64,000 bases of DNA from Acidobacteriota bacterium (GTDB lineage: Bacteria; Acidobacteriota; Terriglobia; Acidiferrales; UBA7541): contig JABCZD010000007.1 in NCBI GenBank assembly GCA_013289855.1, positions 62,001 through 126,000 of the forward strand. The letters are read 5' to 3'. Shown in pieces: positions 25,147-34,608 of the stretch. Both the position numbers and the translations under genes were made by a program. How positions within the stretch are numbered: position 1 is the stretch's first letter; every line of letters begins with the position of its first letter. The notes beneath the pieces are model-generated. The model saw only the letters and a program-made list of their open reading frames with translations, was not told where the DNA came from and ran no database searches.

Positions 25147-26280
25147 TCAGACCTGGCCGAGAAATTCCCCGAGCAGCGTATGGAAATGGTGCACGCCATT
25201 CTCGCGCTTCACCGAGTAGCGCCCGCGATCGTAAGTCGCTGAATGCAACCCTTTCTGCACGTTGTTGCACAGCACAATATCTTCCTGCTGCACCTCGTCG
25301 CTGAAGGCGATGGCGCGCACGATGCGTTCCTGGTTTTGCTGCGACTTGGCAGCGTGGAAAAACCACTCGAAAATTGTTAGCGTCTTGTCTTGCGACAGCG
25401 GCACAATCAAATTCGTCGAGATATTGTCCGGATAAATGTTCAGCATCAGGTTTGGAAAAATCCAGAAATACAGCGCCTCCTGCAATCCGCTTCCCGGTGC
25501 GTAAGCGCGCTCGCCGGCGTCGCCCGACTTCATGGCGCGAATCGGCGCGAACTGCTGCGAATGATAGCGAAACGTATCCGTGCGATAGTTCGCGTAGTCG
25601 AGCTCCTTCATTAGTCCCGGGTGGGCGATCGGAATGTGGTAGCCCTCCAGATAGTTGTCGACGTACACCTTCCAGTTGCAATCGATCACGTAATCGCGCC
25701 GCTCGGCGAATTCGAGTCCCGCAAACTCGAATCCCGCGGCCTGCTGCGGAATTTCTCCCAGAAATTCGCCCAGCGGCGGTGCGCCTGTATCGAAATTCAC
25801 AAAAATAAACTGTTCCCAGGTTTCTACGCGCAGCGGCACCATACCCATGGTGCTGCGATCAAAAAATTCCACGCCTTCCACATCCGGCGTGCCGATCAAT
25901 TTTCCGTCCAGCGTATACGTCCAGCCGTGATACTGGCAGCGCAACACATTCTTGCAGCCGCTGCCCAGCGCGATCGGTCCCGCGCGGTGCCGGCACACGT
26001 TGCTGAACGCGTGCAGCGTGCCCTGCTTATCGCGCACCACGATAATCGGTTCGCCTGCCACCTCCGCCGTGAAATAACTCTCCGGGTCGGCAATCGTCCG
26101 CGCCACGCCGTTCATTTCGCCGCACGGATGACTCAGCGTGCCCACTAATTGCCAGGTGCGCTGAAAAATGCGCGCTCGTTCAATCGCCAGAATCGCCGGG
26201 TCGGTATAAAAACGCGACGCCAGCGTCTGCGCGCACTCAATCTGCGCATTCACGTCCAGATGCAGAGGTTTGCTGATCAT
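25147..26280 (-). CDS. Rieske non-haem iron oxygenase, large subunit
   Basis: 377 residues. The Rieske 2Fe-2S ligands are Cys96-X-His98 (NVCRHRAG) and Cys115-X2-His118 (RCQYHGW). The mononuclear iron site is in DNYLEGYHIPIAHPG (His215 and His220). The residue that usually bridges the two sites as Asp is Glu212 here, a pattern known in carnitine and glycine-betaine oxygenases (CntA/GbcA group). A quaternary-amine-type substrate is therefore an inference. No reductase gene is adjacent. It lies 45 bases downstream of the semialdehyde dehydrogenase gene in the same direction, so they are probably one transcript. Confidence 0.88.
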   Translation of the reverse strand: MISKPLHLDVNAQIECAQTLASRFYTDPAILAIERARIFQRTWQLVGTLSHPCGEMNGVARTIADPESYFTAEVAGEPIIVVRDKQGTLHAFSNVCRHRAGPIALGSGCKNVLRCQYHGWTYTLDGKLIGTPDVEGVEFFDRSTMGMVPLRVETWEQFIFVNFDTGAPPLGEFLGEIPQQAAGFEFAGLEFAERRDYVIDCNWKVYVDNYLEGYHIPIAHPGLMKELDYANYRTDTFRYHSQQFAPIRAMKSGDAGERAYAPGSGLQEALYFWIFPNLMLNIYPDNISTNLIVPLSQDKTLTIFEWFFHAAKSQQNQERIVRAIAFSDEVQQEDIVLCNNVQKGLHSATYDRGRYSVKRENGVHHFHTLLGEFLGQV

Positions 26281-26325
26281 AGGAAACTGCTTTGGGAAAA
26301 TGCCGTTAACGAACAGCGCCAGAAA

Positions 26326-27819
26326 CTAAAACTTGCGGGTTTCCTGCCGCGACCAACGCTCCACCACAATTTTCGATTCCGTGTAAAACTCGACGGCGTC
26401 TCGCCCTTGCCCATGCAAAATCCCGAAGAAGCTTTCCTTCCAGCCGCTGAACGGAAAATACGCCATCGGCGCGGCCACGCCAATGTTGATGCCGATGTTT
26501 CCCGCGGGCGCCTCGTAGCGGAATTTGCGCGCCGCCGCACCGTTGGTGGTGAACAGCGAAGCTTGATTGCCATATGGACTGCGTCGTAAAAACTCGATGC
26601 CTTCGTCAATCGAATTCGCGTGGATCAGGCTCAGCACCGGCCCAAAAATCTCTGTGTGCGCCAGCTGGCTGTCGAGTGGCAGACCGTCGAGCACCGTCGG
26701 CGTCAAAAAGCTTCCCGATTCATAACCGCCGATCTTGGTGTTCCGCCCGTCCAGCAAGGCTTTCGCGCCTTCCTTGACCCCCGCGGAAATCATTCCTTCA
26801 ATGCGTTGCTTGCTCTGCCCGGAAATTACCGGACCCATCTGAACGCCGCTATCCATGCCGTTGCCCACACGAATCGCGGAGGCCGCTTGCGTAATGGCGT
26901 CGCGAAAGGTTTTCTGTGCTTCGCCGATGGTGACGGCCACGGAAACCGCCAGGCAACGTTGCCCCGCGCAGCCAAACGCGCTGTCACTGATAATTTGTTT
27001 CGCCAAATCCATATCCGCATCAGGCAACACAATCACATGATTTTTCGCGCCGCCCTGGCATTGCATGCGCTTCCCGCTGGCCGCCGCGCGCGTGTACACG
27101 TGCTTGGCCACCGGCGTCGAGCCCACAAAACTGATGGCGCGCACTTCCGGGTGGTCGCACAGCGCGTTCACCACATCTTTTCCGCCGTTCACGATATTCA
27201 CGACGCCCTTGGGCAGGCCGGTTTTCTCAAGCAATTCCATGGCGCGATGCATGGTCAGCGGCACGCGCTCGGAAGGTTTCAGGACAAAGGTATTGCCGCA
27301 CGCGATGGCGTATGGCAAAAACCAGAACGAAATCATCGCCGGAAAATTAAACGGTACAATCGCTGCGACCACTCCCAGCGGCTGCCGAATCTGCATCTCA
27401 TCCACGCCCGGAGTTACGTCTTCGAGCACGTGGCCCTGCATCATCATTGGAATGCCGCACGCCACTTCCACGTTTTCGATGCCGCGGCGCATTTCGGCCT
27501 TCGCTTCGCCAAACGTTTTTCCGTTTTCGCGCGTGGTAATAGTCGCGAGTTCGTCGATGTGTTCCTCGAGAAGAGTTTTCAGCTTAAAAAGGTACTGGAC
27601 GCGCTCGCCGGGAGGAGTTCTACGCCACGCAGGAAATGCATCCGCGGCGGCTTTTACCGCGGCATCCACGTCCGCGGAAGTCGAAATGGGCGTGCGCGCG
27701 AGCACCTCCATCGTCGCGGGATTGGTGACGTCCACAAATTCCGTGGCGCTGGAACGGCGCCATTCACCGTTCACATAATTCTGTAATTCCGGTGCTGCTG
27801 AAAGAACCGCGCTGCTCAT
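26326..27819 (-). CDS. mmsA: CoA-acylating (methyl)malonate-semialdehyde dehydrogenase
   Basis: 497 residues of the aldehyde dehydrogenase superfamily. Catalytic Cys289 is in GQRCLA, and the MmsA-type [14 protein letters not shown] motif (about 255-268) has Asn where other ALDHs have the general-base Glu; this separates the CoA-acylating type. It converts methylmalonate or malonate semialdehyde to propionyl- or acetyl-CoA. The start ATG 27819 has AAGGAG upstream; the frame extends to 27918 without family similarity. It could process semialdehydes formed after pyrimidine breakdown 5 kb away, although no aminotransferase is in the window. Confidence 0.93.
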   Translation of the reverse strand: MSSAVLSAAPELQNYVNGEWRRSSATEFVDVTNPATMEVLARTPISTSADVDAAVKAAADAFPAWRRTPPGERVQYLFKLKTLLEEHIDELATITTRENGKTFGEAKAEMRRGIENVEVACGIPMMMQGHVLEDVTPGVDEMQIRQPLGVVAAIVPFNFPAMISFWFLPYAIACGNTFVLKPSERVPLTMHRAMELLEKTGLPKGVVNIVNGGKDVVNALCDHPEVRAISFVGSTPVAKHVYTRAAASGKRMQCQGGAKNHVIVLPDADMDLAKQIISDSAFGCAGQRCLAVSVAVTIGEAQKTFRDAITQAASAIRVGNGMDSGVQMGPVISGQSKQRIEGMISAGVKEGAKALLDGRNTKIGGYESGSFLTPTVLDGLPLDSQLAHTEIFGPVLSLIHANSIDEGIEFLRRSPYGNQASLFTTNGAAARKFRYEAPAGNIGINIGVAAPMAYFPFSGWKESFFGILHGQGRDAVEFYTESKIVVERWSRQETRKF

Positions 27820-27889
27820 GTGTTTCTCCTTCCGCCCGCGGTCATCTGCGCCGCGCGAACGCCATGCTCGCTCATTGTCGATTTCCACG

Positions 27890-27926
27890 CGAGGTAGTTT
27901 ACCGAGGTAGTCTACCAAAGTTCGGT
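27890..27926. promoter_or_regulatory. Tandem and inverted repeat upstream of mmsA
   Basis: CGAGGTAGTTTAC (27890-27902) and CGAGGTAGTCTAC (27903-27915) are adjacent near-identical 13-base repeats. GGTAG-T-CTACC (27906-27916) and ACCGA...TCGGT (27901-27926) form nested palindromes. The site is 70-110 bases upstream of the mmsA start, a plausible operator position. Confidence 0.45.
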
Positions 27927-27993
27927 AAGGTTAACAGGTATGGGGCCGCGTTTCGCCGCGGTACCGTCACAAATCGCGTTCGCCATCCCTTAT

Positions 27994-28548
27994 TCAGGGG
28001 CGTTCGCGCAAATAGTGCAACTGTGGACGGCTGTCCCGCCACGCGCGCCACGCCAACCAAATCATGGTGGCCAGCATTCCGGTCCAGCCAAGAGTGCCCG
28101 TGGCACCTCCGATGTTCTGGTCCTGCATCAGGCAGCCCCACTGACCGAATAGCGTGCCCCAATCGTGTTCGCCGCCGCCAACCAGCGGCAGATCCTGCGC
28201 GCGGGCATCGGCCATGTACGTACCAATGTAGAGAAAATTTTCAAAGAACCAGAAACTGCAGAAAGCCGTGCCGGCAACCTCACGGTGCCAAAAGAAATAC
28301 AGACCACAAAGCAGTGGAACCAGCAGTTCGCCGAGCGTGCCACCCAGAATCATGATGGTTTCGCCAAACCAGCTGAAGAAAAAATGGCCACCTTCGTGAA
28401 TGATCAGATTTACGAAATCGACGAACAGAAAGTGCGGGCGGTTCGCAAAGGCGTATAGGAGAAAAACAAAGTAACAGACCAGCCAGGCGATTCCCGCGAC
28501 ACGCGAGATCGGCTTCCACTCTTCAAACAGGCCCTCGAACAAACTCAT
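27994..28548 (-). CDS. Membrane protein with an M50-like HEGGH motif
   Basis: 184 residues with four or five membrane segments (about 16-34, 41-60, 66-85, 92-110, 150-165). HEGGH (residues 51-55) sits inside a hydrophobic helix next to a GGTLGELLVPL segment, as in intramembrane M50 metallopeptidases; a later Asp/His-containing loop (GGGEHDWGTLFGQ) could give the third ligand. Protease activity is inferred, not shown. The start at 28548 is chosen because the protein-like MSLFEGLFEEWKPIS begins there; a frame continues to 28653 with no similar character. Confidence 0.65.
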   Translation of the reverse strand: MSLFEGLFEEWKPISRVAGIAWLVCYFVFLLYAFANRPHFLFVDFVNLIIHEGGHFFFSWFGETIMILGGTLGELLVPLLCGLYFFWHREVAGTAFCSFWFFENFLYIGTYMADARAQDLPLVGGGEHDWGTLFGQWGCLMQDQNIGGATGTLGWTGMLATMIWLAWRAWRDSRPQLHYLRERP

Positions 28549-28677
28549 GTGAGAGAGCGTAGCAATCTTTCCCCTGGCGCGGAGGGCATCGCAGCACGGT
28601 GATTTCCACGCCGGAAACAAGTTGCGGAAAGCCAAGCCGCCAGGCAGCGGCATGGAAACTCAACGAAACGCGCCTTG

Positions 28678-29661
28678 CTACTTTCCCAACGCCGCGAGCG
28701 CTTCGTACGCCGCGCCCAGCAGCGGAGCCGTTTCGTTCAGCACTACGGAGACCGGGATGTTGCTCAGCAGACCCTCGAAATGCCATTTGTCTTTAAACGC
28801 GGCGGAAAACGCTCCATCTTTAATTTTTTCGAGTATTTTCACCGCGATACCACCGGCCACGTACACCCCGCCGAGCGCCAGGACCTTCAACGCCAGGTTT
28901 CCCGCTTCCGCCCCGTAAATGGCGGTCCACAGGTCCAGCGTATCCGAACACGTGCGGCAAGATTTATTCAGACCGTTGCGGGTAATTTCCGGAGCCGGAT
29001 CGGCATCCGGATCTTCAAACGCGGCATGCTTGATGTTTGGCGCAAGAAATTCGTGAATGGTCCGGAACCCGCGCCCCGAGAGAATCAATTCCCAGCTCAC
29101 TTGCGGGTAGCGGCGGCGCATAAAACGCAACAACTCAATCTGCTGCTCGGAGTGCGGCGCAAAATCAGAGTGCCCGCCCTCGGACGGCACCACGTAATAC
29201 CGTCCCTTGTTCCATACCAGGATAGCCTCGCCCAAACCCGTGCCTGCCGCCAGCAACGCACGCGTTCCTCCCGGTTCAGGTTTTCCAGCATTCAAAACAC
29301 AAAAATCTTCCGGCGCAAGGTGTTGCAGGCTGTGGCCCCACGCCCCCAAATCGTTCATCAGCTCAATATGCGCAACTTTGACTTCGTTCTTGAGATGCGC
29401 GGCTTCGACGATCCACGGGAGATTGGTCGCGCGAACCTGCCCATTAATGACCGGTCCGGCAATGCCAAATCCGGCGGCGCGGATTTTTTGGCCGCCGATA
29501 TGCGGTGCAGCGAGGCGCGCAAATTCCTTAATGATTAGATCGAATTGCGCAAATTCTTTGCTGGCGAAGCGGTGACTGAAAACGGGCGTGAGTTTGCCGC
29601 TTTTCTCGGTAAAAAGCGCAAGATTGCATTTGGTTCCGCCGACATCGCCTGCAAGAATCAC
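28678..29661 (-). CDS. glk: Glucokinase
   Basis: About 327 residues from a GTG start. The phosphate-binding motif LAGDVGGTKCNLALF opens the protein, followed by GFGIAGPV, the catalytic-Asp segment LMNDLGAWG, GTGLGEAILV, PSEGGHSDFAP and GGVYVAGGIAVKIL. It phosphorylates glucose with ATP. The GTG at 29661 has GGGGG upstream and gives the usual length. The frame is also open to a TTG at 29763, which would overlap zwf by 19 bases and add 34 residues without similarity. It follows zwf, so glucose-6-phosphate is made and oxidised by adjacent genes. Confidence 0.93.
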   Translation of the reverse strand: MILAGDVGGTKCNLALFTEKSGKLTPVFSHRFASKEFAQFDLIIKEFARLAAPHIGGQKIRAAGFGIAGPVINGQVRATNLPWIVEAAHLKNEVKVAHIELMNDLGAWGHSLQHLAPEDFCVLNAGKPEPGGTRALLAAGTGLGEAILVWNKGRYYVVPSEGGHSDFAPHSEQQIELLRFMRRRYPQVSWELILSGRGFRTIHEFLAPNIKHAAFEDPDADPAPEITRNGLNKSCRTCSDTLDLWTAIYGAEAGNLALKVLALGGVYVAGGIAVKILEKIKDGAFSAAFKDKWHFEGLLSNIPVSVVLNETAPLLGAAYEALAALGK

Positions 29662-29744
29662 CGTGGCCCCCAGATTTTTTGCTTCGTGCCCCGCTGCCGC
29701 GCACTTTTCTTCTCGCTCACCGCGCTTCGCGGGCGTGGTGTGCG

Positions 29745-31265
29745 TCAGCGCGGATTGTGCCAATGACGTCCGTCGCGCTCGAGCAAGGCATCGGACTCCG
29801 CCGGACCCCAGCTACCGGAAGGATATTGCGGAACGGTAGCGCTCTTAGTGGCGTTCCAGACATCGAGTATCGGATCGACCAGCGACCATGCGGCTTCCAC
29901 GTTGTCGCCGCTATCAAACAGCGTGGCGTCGCCGCGCACACAATCGTTGAGCAGCGTGGCGTAAGCCGGCCGCGTGGCTTTGCCAAAGCCTTCCTCGTAG
30001 CTGAACTTCATGGTGACGTTGCCGATATTCATTTCCGTGCCGGGTCGCTTGGCACTGAAAGAGACGGAAATACCTTCATCTGGCTGGATGTTGAGGACCA
30101 GACGATTGGGCTCGATGCCTTTGTTGCGGAAAACCATGTGCGGCGCACAGCGAAATTGAATGACGATTTCGGTGCTGCGCTTGGCGAGCCGCTTGCCAGT
30201 ACGCAGATAAAATGGCACGCCGGCCCAGCGCCAGTTGTCGATTTCCACTTTTGCGGCGACGAACGTTTCGGTGTGGGAGTTTGGATCGACGCCCTGCTCC
30301 TGGCGGTAGCCGGGAACGTCTTTGTCTCCGATTTTCCCCGCGGCATATTGTGCGCGCACCACTGATTGCGCCATCAGTTCCGGATTGAACGGCCGAATGG
30401 ATTGCAGGAGCTTCAGTTTTTCATCGAGCACCGAGACGGCGTCGAAGGAAGCGGGCGGCTCGACGGCCGTCAGCGCGGTAAGCTGCAAGACATGGCTCTG
30501 GATCATGTCACGCAGCGCGCCGGTAGTCTCGTAAAAGCCACCGCGCCGTTCCACGCCCAGCGTTTCGCCGGCTGTGATTTGCACGTGGTCGACGTAGTTG
30601 CGATTCCACAGCGGCTCAAAAATTCCGTTGCCAAAGCGCAGTACCAAAAGATTCTGCACCGTATCTTTGCCGAGATAGTGATCGATGCGGTAGACCTGTT
30701 TTTCGTCGAACACACTCAACACTTTGCTGTTGAGATCTTCCGCGGAAGCCAGATCGCGCCCAAAAGGCTTTTCGATGATGATGCGCACCCAGGAATCGGG
30801 TGATGCCGGTTTGTTGAGTCCCGCCTTGCCGATTTGTTCCACAATATCGCGATACACTTCCGGCGGAGTCGAAATGTAGAAGAGGAGATTTCCGCCGAGC
30901 TGCTTGGCTTCGGAAATTTCCTTCAGGCGCTTCGCCAACGCCACGTACGATTCGGGCTTGCCGTAATCTCCGGGGCTGTAATACAGGTTGGCGGCGAACT
31001 CGCTCCACTGCTGCGGATCAATAGGGCCAACTTCGGAAATAGTCTTCGCGGCCTCGCCAATGGTGGAGCGGAAGCTCTCGTCGGTCATGGCCGTTCGGGA
31101 AAAGCCGATGATGGCGTAGCGCGCCCCAAGGGCTTTGTGTTGCGCCAGGTCAAACATGGCCGGAATAACTTTGCGTTTGGCAAGATCCCCGGACGCGCCG
31201 AAAAGAACTACCGTACAGGGTTCGACCACGTTGCCGTATCCCGATGGTTTGTTTTGTGCGGCCAT
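29745..31265 (-). CDS. zwf: Glucose-6-phosphate 1-dehydrogenase
   Basis: 506 residues. It has the NADP-binding FGASGDLAKRK near the N-terminus, the active-site RIDHYLGKDTVQN, the IIEKPFGRDL segment and the substrate-binding YLRTGKRL. It oxidises glucose-6-phosphate to 6-phosphogluconolactone in the cytoplasm, the first step of the oxidative pentose phosphate or Entner-Doudoroff route. The start at ATG 31265 is supported by AGGAGGG five to six bases upstream; an ATG at 31289 lies before this site. No lactonase or 6-phosphogluconate dehydrogenase gene is adjacent. Confidence 0.97.
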   Translation of the reverse strand: MAAQNKPSGYGNVVEPCTVVLFGASGDLAKRKVIPAMFDLAQHKALGARYAIIGFSRTAMTDESFRSTIGEAAKTISEVGPIDPQQWSEFAANLYYSPGDYGKPESYVALAKRLKEISEAKQLGGNLLFYISTPPEVYRDIVEQIGKAGLNKPASPDSWVRIIIEKPFGRDLASAEDLNSKVLSVFDEKQVYRIDHYLGKDTVQNLLVLRFGNGIFEPLWNRNYVDHVQITAGETLGVERRGGFYETTGALRDMIQSHVLQLTALTAVEPPASFDAVSVLDEKLKLLQSIRPFNPELMAQSVVRAQYAAGKIGDKDVPGYRQEQGVDPNSHTETFVAAKVEIDNWRWAGVPFYLRTGKRLAKRSTEIVIQFRCAPHMVFRNKGIEPNRLVLNIQPDEGISVSFSAKRPGTEMNIGNVTMKFSYEEGFGKATRPAYATLLNDCVRGDATLFDSGDNVEAAWSLVDPILDVWNATKSATVPQYPSGSWGPAESDALLERDGRHWHNPR

Positions 31266-31356
31266 GAAATCCCTCCTATTATGCAACATTTAAACGATTC
31301 AATACCACTGCCGGCTGGTGCCTCCGCGGATTTTGCGCGCCCCGCGGGCCCGGGAA

Positions 31357-31968
31357 CTATACCTCAATACCGTGGGTTTTGAGCTCGGAACGCAGCTGTT
31401 CGGCATTTTGGAAGTGGATGACCTGCATACCCAGACGGCGCGGGCTTTCCAGGTTCATCGGCCGGTCGTCAATAAAAACGCATTGCGCGGCGGGCCGCTG
31501 GGTTACCGCCAGCGCCACGCGAAAAATTAACTCTTCGGGTTTGCGCGCGTGTACGTAGCAGGAGCTAAAAAAAACCTGGAAGTCCTCGCGCAGCTTGAAA
31601 GTTTCGATGCGGTGTTGATTAAGCTCCAAAGGCTCGTTGTTGATCGCTCCGACGAAATATTTTCCACAGTGCGCCACGCTGCGCAGGACCGCGCGCGATT
31701 CGGGGAATTCCTTGGACTCCGCCAGCATGAATGCTTTGAACTCTTCGCGCGTGAACGGTCGGTGCCGGTAAAAAAGCGTGCGGTCAAGATATTCGTCCAG
31801 TGACGTATGGCCGGCGTCAAACGCCGGAAACGCCAGATCGTGGCGATCCTGAAATTCTTCCCAATCCAGATTAAATGCCGTGGCCGCCGCGCGGCGGGAA
31901 TGCCGATCCCACCCGTTGGTAAGCACGACTCCGCCAATGTCCCAAAAAAGTGTGGTGATGCCCGGCAT
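31357..31968 (-). CDS. HAD-superfamily hydrolase
   Basis: About 203 residues. Motif I is FWDIGGVVL, so the usual DxD reads D-x-G as in YihX-like and haloacid-type members. Motif II is in GAINNEP, the Lys of motif III in HARKPEELIF, and motif IV is FIDDRPMN. The helical cap (about 15-90) is type C1. The substrate is unknown, probably a small phosphorylated metabolite. ATG 31968 has GAGGT upstream; ATG 32001 would add 11 residues. The gene runs leftward, 90 bases before zwf. Confidence 0.85.
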   Translation of the reverse strand: MPGITTLFWDIGGVVLTNGWDRHSRRAAATAFNLDWEEFQDRHDLAFPAFDAGHTSLDEYLDRTLFYRHRPFTREEFKAFMLAESKEFPESRAVLRSVAHCGKYFVGAINNEPLELNQHRIETFKLREDFQVFFSSCYVHARKPEELIFRVALAVTQRPAAQCVFIDDRPMNLESPRRLGMQVIHFQNAEQLRSELKTHGIEV

Positions 31969-32346
31969 GTGGATGGACCTCGAAGTGTCACGGCGCGACA
32001 TATTGCCGTTGCCGGACTACGAGATAGTGAAGATAGGTACGGGTGGATGTCAAGCGAGCGAATTCGCACCGGCGCACCGGGCGGCTGCTCATTTTCCAGA
32101 AGCCTCGCAGAGTGTCGGCGATTCCAGGTTGCGCGAGTTAGGTACGACAGACACGTCGGATGACAGTCGCAACCGTGCACGTTGCCCGCGTCTTGTCACG
32201 AAACCTCCGCCGCTTGCGGGTCGGGCCCGCGTATTTTCATTCCGTCATATCACTCCGTGGAGTAGAATCCCTCATCGCCGCGCTGGACCCAACCTCCGAC
32301 CCACACGCAACAGCGCCGGCACGTTCGCGAAGCATCGAGGTGCGGC
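31969..32346. other. Divergent gap of 378 bases
   Basis: It separates the HAD hydrolase (leftward) from the STAS gene (rightward). It contains a short palindrome ACTCC-GT-GGAGT next to TAGAAT near 32253-32268, which could be a -10 element for the STAS gene, but no good -35. No gene was seen. Confidence 0.4.
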
Positions 32347-32691
32347 GTGATACTAACCATCGAGCGCAAGCAGCTTCCGCCAGATATTACCGTCCTGGAA
32401 ATGACTGGGCGCATTATTTTAGGCAATAGTTCGCGCGACGTAGAAATGCAGATCGCGGAACTCCTTCGCGAAAACACCAAGAAAATTATTCTCGATATTA
32501 CCGGAGTCACCATGCTCGACAGCACAGGGGTCGGAATCCTGGTGGTGTGTGAGGGCAAGGTCACCAAAGCAGGCGGCCAGCTGCACGTGGCTGGCGCCAC
32601 CGGAGTCGTGGAAGATATTTTGCAGACCACCAACGTCGGCAAACTCGTTCCCTTGTTTCCCACAGTGGCGGAAGCCGTCAACAGTTTCTGA
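32347..32691 (+). CDS. STAS-domain anti-anti-sigma factor
   Basis: 114 residues, essentially one STAS domain from a GTG start. The phosphorylatable Ser59 is in the MLDSTGVGILV segment, as in SpoIIAA/RsbV proteins that release a sigma factor by binding its anti-sigma kinase. The usual partner kinase (RsbW type) is not in the window, so its target is unknown. It converges with the secreted protein gene at 32714 across 22 bases. Confidence 0.9.
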   Translation: MILTIERKQLPPDITVLEMTGRIILGNSSRDVEMQIAELLRENTKKIILDITGVTMLDSTGVGILVVCEGKVTKAGGQLHVAGATGVVEDILQTTNVGKLVPLFPTVAEAVNSF

Positions 32692-32713
32692 TTTAAAAGT
32701 AAGCCTCGGATAA

Positions 32714-33565
32714 CTAGTGCTGCGGCGGTGCCTGCGTCGCCACTGCCGGCAGTGCGCTCGATACATCCTTGGTAGTTGTGAACGCCTCGCGCTTCGGATG
32801 AAAATCGCCGTCGACCAGCGCGGTAAATTCGGTGTCCTTCAGCAGCTCGACGTCTTTCCCGGAAGCAAGCGAGAGAACCGCATCGCTCGAAGCGTTGGAA
32901 GATCCCAGAGCTTCCTCGTAGCACCGCACCGGCAGCGGCTCGCCATCAGCGAGCCGTATCGAAGTAAGCGTGAAGGCCACCTTGCCGCCGTGCCCAAAAC
33001 GCTTTTTGACTTCCGCTTCGGCAACCGCGCCAGTGGCTTTCGAGCCCTTGGCCAACACCAAAACTCCTTCCACGAAAACATCATCAAGCACTTCTAGTTC
33101 CACGGGATCGCCAACGTGCGCCGTACTAGAAGAAATGGTCTTGAGCAGCTTCACACGAACCGGCGTGTCTTTCAGCAAAGTGAAGCTCGCAACAGTGCGC
33201 GCGGGAGCCTGGGCTCCGCGCAGCGGCTCGTCGTAATGAATGCGTTCGCGCGCAGGTACTTCCGTCTCCGTTGCGGAAAGCGCGGTCGCAGGCTGATCCT
33301 TGAGCAGGATCACGTTGCTAAGTGGAACAAAACCGTTGTCACCCTTGGCGGTACGCACGCCGAAGTAGCTGTCGTAACGACTCGTAATCTGCACCACCGC
33401 GCCACATTGCAGCGTCGCTCGAACGTCCAGCGTGGCGATCGAGCTGTACAGATACACGTAACCGTCATTGCGGGCGCATTCGATACGCCCGGTGTTCTGC
33501 GCGTCACTGCGTGCGGGTAACCACAGGCAAATTGCCACCGCGAAGGATACTGTGAACAGCTTCAT
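32714..33565 (-). CDS. Secreted protein with SH3-like domain and beta-rich C-terminal domain
   Basis: 283 residues: signal peptide (about 1-23, ending SDAQ), an SH3-like region with C-x-G-YVYLYSS and DSYFGVRTAKGDNGFVP (about 25-85), a linker, and a beta-rich domain (about 125-250; PVRVKLLKTISSSTAHVGDPVELEVLDDV, VLAKGSKATGAVAEAE) that resembles the TrbI-like stretch found twice in the protein at 50528-51991. It is likely periplasmic. No enzymatic motif is visible. ATG 33565 gives the signal peptide directly; the frame is open to 33619. Confidence 0.7.
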   Translation of the reverse strand: MKLFTVSFAVAICLWLPARSDAQNTGRIECARNDGYVYLYSSIATLDVRATLQCGAVVQITSRYDSYFGVRTAKGDNGFVPLSNVILLKDQPATALSATETEVPARERIHYDEPLRGAQAPARTVASFTLLKDTPVRVKLLKTISSSTAHVGDPVELEVLDDVFVEGVLVLAKGSKATGAVAEAEVKKRFGHGGKVAFTLTSIRLADGEPLPVRCYEEALGSSNASSDAVLSLASGKDVELLKDTEFTALVDGDFHPKREAFTTTKDVSSALPAVATQAPPQH

Positions 33566-33736
33566 GAAACACCTGCCGGCCCCGATGAGGTTGAACTCCA
33601 CTCCCCTATCCCAACGCAAAGAAGCTGCGCTGACAACAAACTATGGTCTGGTACTTGCATAAAACGATACGAACGGATTCGCACCGGGCGAGCCTCCGAG
33701 CGTGCTCACCGCACCCATGCCGGTGGCGGAGTCGCG

Positions 33737-34456
33737 CTAGCTCGATGCTTTCCGATGTTTGCGCGTCGCCAGGTCCGCGAGCCAACTAAGCAGCGGCGAC
33801 GCCACCAACCCCGCATAGAACCAACGGGGATCGATAAAGATCGCAAACGCCGTAATCCCGAACGCAAAAGACATGAAGAAGGCCTCGGCGGCCAGCCCGC
33901 TGATCCAGTCCGGTTTGCTCTGCCCGGCGGGAATGCACGCGCGAATCGACGGCCACAGCCGCGGCACGGCCTTCATGAACGCGCGATAGCTCTCCCCTTG
34001 TTCGGCGGCCAGCGCTGCTTCTTCTCGTCCGATCAATCTATAGCAAAAAAACGGAATGCCAATCACCACAATCGGCCATCCGATAACCGGCAGAAAAAAA
34101 CTCATGGCCCAGGCCATCAATACGTTTCCCAAATAAAGCGGATTGCGCACGTAACGATACGGCCCGTCCGCGTGCAATATTTCGCTGTGCACCGTGTGGT
34201 CGTGCACCACTTCCTTGCGCAGATACGCCGAACCCCAAATCCGAATCAACACCGCAAAAAACATGATCAGCGCCGCCACACCGAAGACGATATGCAACGC
34301 GTAAATCTCTTCCATGGGAACCGCAGCCGCCAGCCAATCGGCAAGTCTCGATCCGATAGGCGTGTGGTCCACAATCAGCGAAAAAAACGGCAGCCCGAAG
34401 ATCAGCGCAAAAAACCATACGCGATTGCGGAATTCAAAATCCGTGGCGCGAATCAT
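33737..34456 (-). CDS. Isoprenylcysteine carboxyl methyltransferase (ICMT)-type membrane methyltransferase
   Basis: 239 residues with five or six membrane segments. The SAM-binding DGPYRYVRNPLYLGNVLMAWA (about 97-117) and the C-terminal EEAALAAEQGESYRAFMKAVPRLWP match ICMT/PEMT-type methyltransferases. The C-terminal extension (about 180-235) contains two further membrane helices. In bacteria these enzymes methylate lipid or small hydrophobic substrates; the substrate is unknown here. It is monocistronic. Confidence 0.85.
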   Translation of the reverse strand: MIRATDFEFRNRVWFFALIFGLPFFSLIVDHTPIGSRLADWLAAAVPMEEIYALHIVFGVAALIMFFAVLIRIWGSAYLRKEVVHDHTVHSEILHADGPYRYVRNPLYLGNVLMAWAMSFFLPVIGWPIVVIGIPFFCYRLIGREEAALAAEQGESYRAFMKAVPRLWPSIRACIPAGQSKPDWISGLAAEAFFMSFAFGITAFAIFIDPRWFYAGLVASPLLSWLADLATRKHRKASS

Positions 34457-34608
34457 GCGCGTGAACCTTTCTCATCAATATTTATGCCACATTCATGCAA
34501 CCGCGTATTCTTCAGTAGCGAAATGCGCGTGATCATCCGATTGCAGCGCGGTTGCAGTGTACAGGATTACCCTCGGATGGACTTCGCTGCGCCCCTCATT
34601 TCTTCAGG

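Noticed and set aside
26620..27786. Rightward 388-codon frame inside mmsA
   Set aside because: Antisense to a dehydrogenase with a clear catalytic Cys. His/Arg-rich composition typical of a shadow frame.
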